A DNA stretch of 64,000 bases from Bacteroidia bacterium (GTDB lineage Bacteria > Bacteroidota > Bacteroidia > Bacteroidales > VadinHA17). Positions 59,537 to 64,000 of this stretch are shown here, in pieces; within the stretch, counting starts at the first letter, position 1; each line of letters begins with the position of its first letter. Where the stretch lies: positions 1 to 64,000 of the forward strand of contig JAPLEB010000093.1 of the NCBI GenBank assembly GCA_026391555.1. Direction: 5' to 3'. A program made the translations under genes and the position numbers. Below the pieces are notes generated by a model. It ran no database searches, was not told the origin of the DNA, and worked only from the letters and a program-made list of their open reading frames with translations.

Positions 59537-60181
59537 CTAGAACATAAGACCCACGCTAAGAAGAAATGCATTTTGTCTGTCATCCAAAGGAAACTTTGCC
59601 CCTCCGGTAAGCGCCTCAATCTGGTTCTGGTATTTTTTAAGGCTTCCTTCATACCTTAAATCGATAATAAGTGTCTTTAATATATCAAGGCCCACACCCG
59701 CCTGATAGCCAAAGGTCATATTGCTATACATATTTTTTAAATTCGGATCATCAATAAGCGCTTTGGGTGAATTGATCAGAAGCGAAGCTGCCGGACCGGC
59801 ATTCAAACGGACAGGACCAAGTTTAAAGCCAAGCATAACAGGAATATCAAGTTTATTGAAACTCTGTTTTTGGGCCAATTTAACTGTAGGAGTCGCAAGA
59901 TTGATAACGGAATATTCATTTGTTGTTGAAGAGAATAAAAACTCAGGTTGAATATATAAGCCAAACAAGCTGAGCCGGATGAAAGCGCCTCCATGGAATC
60001 CATAATTTGCGCCTTTAAGAGCCTCAACTGTATATGAAGTGGTTCCTGTAGTTACAGTTTTAAGTGTTTCCATCGATAGAGAAGTTGTACTCAATCCTGC
60101 TTTCAGACCATAATTAACCTGTGAGAAAGCCGGAATTGATAAAAGAACTATTAGAACAATTACAAATAATTTTTTCATCAT
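59537..60181 (-). CDS. Outer-membrane beta-barrel (PorT/OmpW-like) protein
   Basis: Outer-membrane protein of 214 residues with a signal peptide (FVIVLIVLLSIPAFSQ). Alternating strands such as VNYGLKAGLSTTSLSM, FHGGAFIRLSLFGLYIQPEF, LDIPVMLGFKLGPVRLNAG, FGYQAGVGLDILKTLIIDLRYE and the closing AFLLSVGLMF fit an eight-stranded porin-like/PorT-type barrel common in this phylum. Function likely structural or as a small channel. Ends two bases after the TSUP gene in convergent orientation. Confidence 0.85.
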   Translation of the reverse strand: MMKKLFVIVLIVLLSIPAFSQVNYGLKAGLSTTSLSMETLKTVTTGTTSYTVEALKGANYGFHGGAFIRLSLFGLYIQPEFLFSSTTNEYSVINLATPTVKLAQKQSFNKLDIPVMLGFKLGPVRLNAGPAASLLINSPKALIDDPNLKNMYSNMTFGYQAGVGLDILKTLIIDLRYEGSLKKYQNQIEALTGGAKFPLDDRQNAFLLSVGLMF

Positions 60182-60473
60182 TTTAAGTTTTAAATTTTCT
60201 AAATCAAATAGTTAATAAATAATCAGTATTGGAATAGACTATAAATATAACGTATATCAAAATAAAAAGGTTGCATTCGCTACCCACTTTTTAATCAGAC
60301 CTCTTTTCAAAACGGAAGAAAAGTACATTTATTTTCAAGCCAGCGTCACAAAGATAACCTTATTCATCTGGTAAATTCCTTCCGGTTAAAGATAGACTAA
60401 TAAAACAAATTGGAATAAATAATTACCTTAGTAAAATGAACAGGGAAACAAATAATGCAAAATCCTTACTTCG
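60182..60473. other. Intergenic region between divergent genes
   Basis: Nothing defined. AT-rich, shared by the divergent barrel and M28 peptidase genes; no perfect TAnnTTTG box or palindrome noted. Confidence 0.4.
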
Positions 60474-62075
60474 ATGAAAAAGATTCTATTTTCAGTATTA
60501 ACATTAAGTATTTTAACAATATCACTGAATTACGGACAGGTATCACCGGTGGAAAAAGGGCTTCAGGCAATTACTCCGGACGCAATAAAAGCTCAGTTTG
60601 GTTTTTTGGCCTCAGACTGGACCGAAGGAAGAATGGCCGGAGAAAAAGGTGAATTTCTTTCAGCCGATTACATTGCCAGCATGCTTCAGTTATATGGCGT
60701 TAAACCAGGCGGGGATCTTCTCCAGACAAGAAGCCAGGGGAAAAATATTAACAGCAGTGAAATATCTTATTTTCAGAATTTCGTCCTGCTTAAAACTAAT
60801 GCTGGTGATGAGCAGATACTTAAAGTAAAATCATCTGATGGTAAAATGGTGAAAACAACAAATTTCACCTATAATGTTGATTTTACCGTCAAACCTTCAG
60901 ACCCCGGAATTGAAATTGAGGCACCCGTAGTATTTGCAGGTTATGGATTTATTAGTAGCAAACTAAAATACAACGATTTCAGCAAAATAGATGTAAAGGG
61001 AAAGTTCATATTGAGAATTTCAGGTATTCCAAAATTTATCAAGGAGACCCTCAATACAACAGAAACAGAATCCCTTGCCAGGGAAATGGAATCGACGTTA
61101 AAAGCAATGGGTGCGATAGGTATAATTGAGTTTAATCCCCAGGCAACAGTAGTTGGTAATCCTGATAGTAGAGAATTTGTGAATTTGTCTCCATCAGAGG
61201 GAACTCCGCGATCAGGAAAACCTTATGCAAGCTTCTCAATACCAGGGAAAAAGAGTGCCGACAACCTTATCAGAATAGGGGTATCGGTAAAAACAGCTAA
61301 TGAAATATTGAAGGGGACCGGGGTTAATTTTGATGATTACATTAAGAAAACCGATGCCAACGAACCATTTTTGATACCTCCTGTAACCGATAAGTCTATC
61401 TATTTTAAAACGACTATAAAAACAACTCAGGTTGCAGTAAGAAATGTTATCGGGATAATTGAAGGCACTAATCCGGAACAGGTCATTGTCCTTGGTGCCC
61501 ATTACGATCATTTAGGTATCGGCAATGGATATATATGGAATGGTGCTGACGATAATGGGTCAGGAACCGTAGGGGTTATGACCCTGGCAAAGGCAATTAT
61601 GGAAACCGGTAAAAAACCGGAGAAAACTATAATTTTTGCCTTATGGACAGCAGAAGAAGAGGGACTTTTAGGATCGCGTTATTGGGTTCAGAATCCTACT
61701 TGTCCATTAAAAAATATCAGGCTGAATGTAAACTTTGATATGATCTCAAGATATTTTTCTGATGATGAACCAAAGAAAGTCACGATGACATATACCAGTT
61801 CATGCCCCGGTTTTAAGGATATGACGATAGCTAACCTTAAAAAGTATGATATTGATCTTATAGTTGACTATCAGCCTTCAGCCGATCCCACGGGAGGGAC
61901 TGATCACAGGTCTTTTGTTAATGCAGGCATCCCGATAATGAGATTCAAACCAGGTCATCGTGAAGAGTATCATACACCTAAGGATGAACTCAATACAATT
62001 GACTGGGATATTATGGAAAAGATAATCAGGATCAATTTCTCCAATGTATGGGAACTGGCTAATACAAATTGGTAG
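60474..62075 (+). CDS. M28 family zinc aminopeptidase-like, secreted
   Basis: Secreted metallopeptidase of 533 residues with a signal peptide at 1-21 (LSILTISLNYGQ). A PA-type protease-associated insert lies at about 130-260. Zinc ligands: His and Asp in GAHYDHLGIGNGY and GADDNGSG, catalytic Glu pair in WTAEEEGLLGSRYW, Asp in LNVNFDMISRY and His in GGTDHRSF; all five are present. It likely trims peptides outside the cell. Single gene, convergent with the zinc-ribbon protein gene 2 bp away. Confidence 0.93.
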   Translation: MKKILFSVLTLSILTISLNYGQVSPVEKGLQAITPDAIKAQFGFLASDWTEGRMAGEKGEFLSADYIASMLQLYGVKPGGDLLQTRSQGKNINSSEISYFQNFVLLKTNAGDEQILKVKSSDGKMVKTTNFTYNVDFTVKPSDPGIEIEAPVVFAGYGFISSKLKYNDFSKIDVKGKFILRISGIPKFIKETLNTTETESLAREMESTLKAMGAIGIIEFNPQATVVGNPDSREFVNLSPSEGTPRSGKPYASFSIPGKKSADNLIRIGVSVKTANEILKGTGVNFDDYIKKTDANEPFLIPPVTDKSIYFKTTIKTTQVAVRNVIGIIEGTNPEQVIVLGAHYDHLGIGNGYIWNGADDNGSGTVGVMTLAKAIMETGKKPEKTIIFALWTAEEEGLLGSRYWVQNPTCPLKNIRLNVNFDMISRYFSDDEPKKVTMTYTSSCPGFKDMTIANLKKYDIDLIVDYQPSADPTGGTDHRSFVNAGIPIMRFKPGHREEYHTPKDELNTIDWDIMEKIIRINFSNVWELANTNW

Positions 62076-62077
62076 AT

Positions 62078-62443
62078 TTATTGATACTCAATATATTGAC
62101 TGTTCTGTCTTAATTCCAGAAAATCATCACCGATTTCGCGATAGCCGTATTCAAAGCAATAATGAAACTCATGGCCCTGCGATGTTTCGATATTATGGGT
62201 AAAGAAACTGAAGTTATAACCAAGGGCAAACAGAGCATCTTTATGAATTTTTATTTTACCCTCAGCATACAGATCAGCAAGAATTCTTCTGTTCTTTCTC
62301 AACAACCCGTGAACATTTCTGACAAAATTGTTTGAATCGCGGTTCAGTCGGTTGTTGTAGTTATTCCGGCACTGGTCAGAACAGAATTTTTTATCAGTAC
62401 GGCCACGTAAGGTGTCACCGCAATCGAGACATTTTTTTTCCAC
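62078..62443 (-). CDS. Zinc-ribbon protein (DUF2116-like)
   Basis: Small cytoplasmic protein with a treble-clef/zinc-ribbon: CLDCG and CSDQC. It continues with NNYNNRLNRDSNNFVRNVH, KNRRILADLYAEGKIKIHKDAL and ends FLELRQNSQYIEYQ. Close relatives start at about MKKCLDCG, so I place the start at GTG 62443 (VEKKCLDCG, 121 residues); the frame remains open to TTG 62494. Function unknown, possibly nucleic-acid binding. Convergent with the M28 gene and divergent from ssb. Confidence 0.75.
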   Translation of the reverse strand: MEKKCLDCGDTLRGRTDKKFCSDQCRNNYNNRLNRDSNNFVRNVHGLLRKNRRILADLYAEGKIKIHKDALFALGYNFSFFTHNIETSQGHEFHYCFEYGYREIGDDFLELRQNSQYIEYQ

Positions 62444-62560
62444 AGCACTAATGTTTTGATAAAGATATATAAAAACGTTTTCAAACGGATACAAACGACT
62501 ATAAATGATTACAAACCGTGTATAAATGATTAATAACCGGAACAGTATCAGAGGGTGGCT

Positions 62561-62568
62561 TAAGTTTG
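62561..62568 (+). promoter_or_regulatory. -7 box for ssb
   Basis: TAAGTTTG matches TAnnTTTG and lies 39 bp before the ssb ATG. Confidence 0.45.
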
Positions 62569-62607
62569 CTAAGAAATTAAACTAATGTTAAATTAAAACT
62601 TAAAGTC

Positions 62608-62979
62608 ATGAATTCATTAAAAAACAGAGTCACACTGATTGGAAATCTTGGTCAGGATCCGGAAACAAAAACCACCGAGAGTGGAAAAAAAGTTACCAAT
62701 TTCACACTTGCCACCGATGATGGTTATAAAAATTCTGATGGCCAGAAGGTAAGCGAAACTACATGGCACAATATTGTTGCCTGGAACGGGCTGGCTGAAA
62801 TCGCCGGGAAGTACCTGAAAAAAGGCCGGCAGGTGGCGGTTGAAGGTAGGATCGTCTATCGCACTTATGAGGACAAGAAGGGTGTCACAAAGTACATAAC
62901 TGAGATTGTTCTTAATGATCTTATTCTGCTCAGATCAGGTAAGGATGAGGGAAAAGAGGAACCGGACAAAGGTGAATAG
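62608..62979 (+). CDS. ssb: Single-stranded DNA-binding protein
   Basis: OB-fold ssDNA-binding protein, 123 residues. LIGNLGQDPETKTTESGKKV, NFTLATDD and TWHNIVAWNGLAEIAGKYLK then KKGRQVAVEGRIVYRTYEDK are the standard SSB core; the C-terminal tail is acidic (KDEGKEEPDKGE) but short and lacks the usual terminal Phe (DDDIPF-like) tip. Protein partners that rely on that tip may bind weakly, or this may be a second, specialised SSB. A strong terminator follows. Confidence 0.92.
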   Translation: MNSLKNRVTLIGNLGQDPETKTTESGKKVTNFTLATDDGYKNSDGQKVSETTWHNIVAWNGLAEIAGKYLKKGRQVAVEGRIVYRTYEDKKGVTKYITEIVLNDLILLRSGKDEGKEEPDKGE

Positions 62980-62986
62980 TCAGGAG

Positions 62987-63016
62987 AATCGAAAATCGGT
63001 CGCTGCATTTTCGATT
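62987..63016. terminator. Hairpin after ssb
   Basis: AATCGAAAAT / ATTTTCGATT, 10-bp stem with a 10-nt loop, just upstream of the stronger terminator. Confidence 0.5.
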
Positions 63017-63053
63017 AATAGAGGTTGTCAATGACAGCCTCTATTTTTTTTGT
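63017..63053 (+). terminator. Intrinsic terminator after ssb
   Basis: AATAGAGGTTGTC pairs with GACAGCCTCTATT (one wobble), followed by a run of eight T. It ends ssb; on the other strand it could end the iorAB transcript less well. Confidence 0.85.
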
Positions 63054-63149
63054 ATTCTGCTAAATATCAGTGATATCAACATTACTCCTGTAATCCCCAA
63101 GATGAGGTTCAGCAAAATATAATTAAATCGACTTATCAGGATCAGGGGT

Positions 63150-63725
63150 CTATTCCCCCGAGCAATCCCTTCCGGCTTTAAGCGCTTTCAGATTAGCTTC
63201 AACAATCGCTTCACCTTTTCTTCCAAATAACTTCCTGATCGCATTTTCGAGACTCACAAAGGACATATCAATAAACGGCGACGCAGCTCCCAGAATTACA
63301 ATATTACCGGACCGTGCAGATCCCGCTTCCTTCGCTATAGTATCTGCATCAATAATAATATGGTTTTTTATCTTTTTTATCTCTTTAATAATCTCATCTA
63401 TAGGTGGATAGTCAGGTATATTAATAAAAGGGGTTGAGTTGGTTACCAGCCAACCATTTTTTGAAAGCCATGGAAGATATCTCAATGATTCCATCGGTTC
63501 AACAGAGATTATAAGGTTGGCTCTTCCATAAGGGATCAGATCAGAATAAACCGGCTTATCTGAAAGCCTCAGATGCGACTGAACATCTCCCCCTCTCTGG
63601 CTCATCCCATGTACTTCCGATTGTTTGAGAAAAAGGTTATTAGCAACCGCAGCCAGACCAATTGTCGCAGCAATTGAAAGGATGCCCTGTCCTCCTACTC
63701 CTGATAATATTATGTCGTTCTTCAT
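63150..63725 (-). CDS. iorB: Indolepyruvate ferredoxin oxidoreductase beta subunit
   Basis: Pyruvate-ferredoxin-oxidoreductase gamma-type subunit, 191 residues: ILSGVGGQGILSIAATIGLA at the start, SEVHGMSQRGGDVQSHLRLS, LISVEPMESLRYLPWL and VILGAASPFIDMSF. With IorA it oxidises aryl-pyruvates to aryl-acetyl-CoA while reducing ferredoxin. The upstream gene on this strand encodes the IorA end, 20 bp away. Cytoplasmic. Assignment good. Confidence 0.92.
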   Translation of the reverse strand: MKNDIILSGVGGQGILSIAATIGLAAVANNLFLKQSEVHGMSQRGGDVQSHLRLSDKPVYSDLIPYGRANLIISVEPMESLRYLPWLSKNGWLVTNSTPFINIPDYPPIDEIIKEIKKIKNHIIIDADTIAKEAGSARSGNIVILGAASPFIDMSFVSLENAIRKLFGRKGEAIVEANLKALKAGRDCSGE

Positions 63726-63745
63726 TGAAATTCATTTTGGTGTTA

Positions 63746-64000
63746 TTAGTTTGAAGCTTCTGATCTTTTTCTTTTAGTTGCAGTCTGAATACATTCGCGT
63801 GAAGCAATAATCACTGATACTCCCCTATATTCAAATTCTTCTTTCATTATACGTATATTTTCCTCGTGATTCTTACGTAATGGTATAATGGTTTTCAGGT
63901 GCTCCCGTGAAACTCCGATGCCTTCACAAATCTGTTCGATCCGGCCGGTAGCCTGAGATTGCTGACCGCCTGTCATCCCTGCAGTTGAATTATCGGATAT
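63746..64000 (-). CDS. iorA: Indolepyruvate ferredoxin oxidoreductase alpha subunit, C-terminal end (partial)
   Basis: Partial gene running off the right edge. The visible 85 residues include DNSTAGMTGGQQSQATGRIE, ICEGIGVSREHLKTIIPL and YRGVSVIIASRECIQTATKR, which match the C-terminal TPP-binding part of IorA. The cluster-binding Cys motifs that normally follow are not seen here; the protein ends TKRKRSEASN, so the usual C-terminal ferredoxin domain appears to be missing or truncated relative to archaeal IorA. iorB follows in the same direction. Confidence 0.88.
   Translation of the reverse strand: MSDNSTAGMTGGQQSQATGRIEQICEGIGVSREHLKTIIPLRKNHEENIRIMKEEFEYRGVSVIIASRECIQTATKRKRSEASN

Noticed and set aside
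1..64000. tRNA, rRNA or riboswitch genes
   Set aside because: None recognised on reading both strands; a covariance-model scan could not be run.

Overview
The window looks like chromosomal DNA of an uncultured or environmental member of the Bacteroidota, probably Bacteroidales/Marinilabiliales-like (inference). Supporting signs are TAnnTTTG promoter boxes with almost no Shine-Dalgarno sequences, many lipoproteins, a gingipain-type C25 protease with a type IX secretion C-terminus, and families typical of the phylum (DUF4831, DUF6132, DUF6599, secreted Gfo/Idh/MocA enzymes, DUF1080, CE15).

Layout. 0-6.8 kb: phosphate permease with its DUF47 partner, a small secreted Cys-repeat protein divergent from a two-component system, an MFS carrier and a thioredoxin-like protein. 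6.8-13.6 kb: a mobile-DNA scrapyard holding a RhuM-like fragment, an IS1182-type transposase fragment, a PIN toxin-antitoxin pair, a beta-propeller lipoprotein coupled to an Imm5-like gene, a frame-broken acetyltransferase-like gene, a complete EcoRV-type restriction-modification pair between degenerate direct repeats, and a tyrosine-recombinase fragment. 13.6-23 kb: DUF4831, bifunctional NAD(P)HX repair enzyme, POT peptide transporter and a threonine operon thrA-thrC-thrH, in which ThrH probably stands in for homoserine kinase. 23-30 kb: DUF6599, Fe-S aldo/keto reductase, MBL hydrolase, C25 protease. 30-44 kb: carbohydrate genes (Gfo/Idh, DUF1080, a polysaccharide lyase-CE15 fusion, sugar isomerase, GH29 fucosidase) interspersed with AmrS, class IV aminotransferase, AlkD-like and gamma-glutamyltransferase genes.

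43.9-51.2 kb: a six-gene operon for an energy-converting-hydrogenase-related (Ehr-type) complex. The membrane arm looks intact, but the large subunit lacks all four NiFe-ligating cysteines, and the NuoB-like small subunit keeps only one of four N2-cluster cysteines while carrying an N-terminal ferredoxin domain. This is the most unusual system in the window.

51.3-64 kb: GH109-like oxidoreductase, a glycosyltransferase tail remnant with REP-like hairpins, a DUF4143-type ATPase whose promoter sits between 13-bp direct repeats, a Crp/Fnr-DUF6132-ferredoxin group with a palindromic operator candidate, murB, mltG, a half-size TSUP protein, outer-membrane barrel, M28 peptidase, zinc-ribbon protein, ssb and iorB with the end of iorA. 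No rRNA, tRNA or CRISPR array was recognised.
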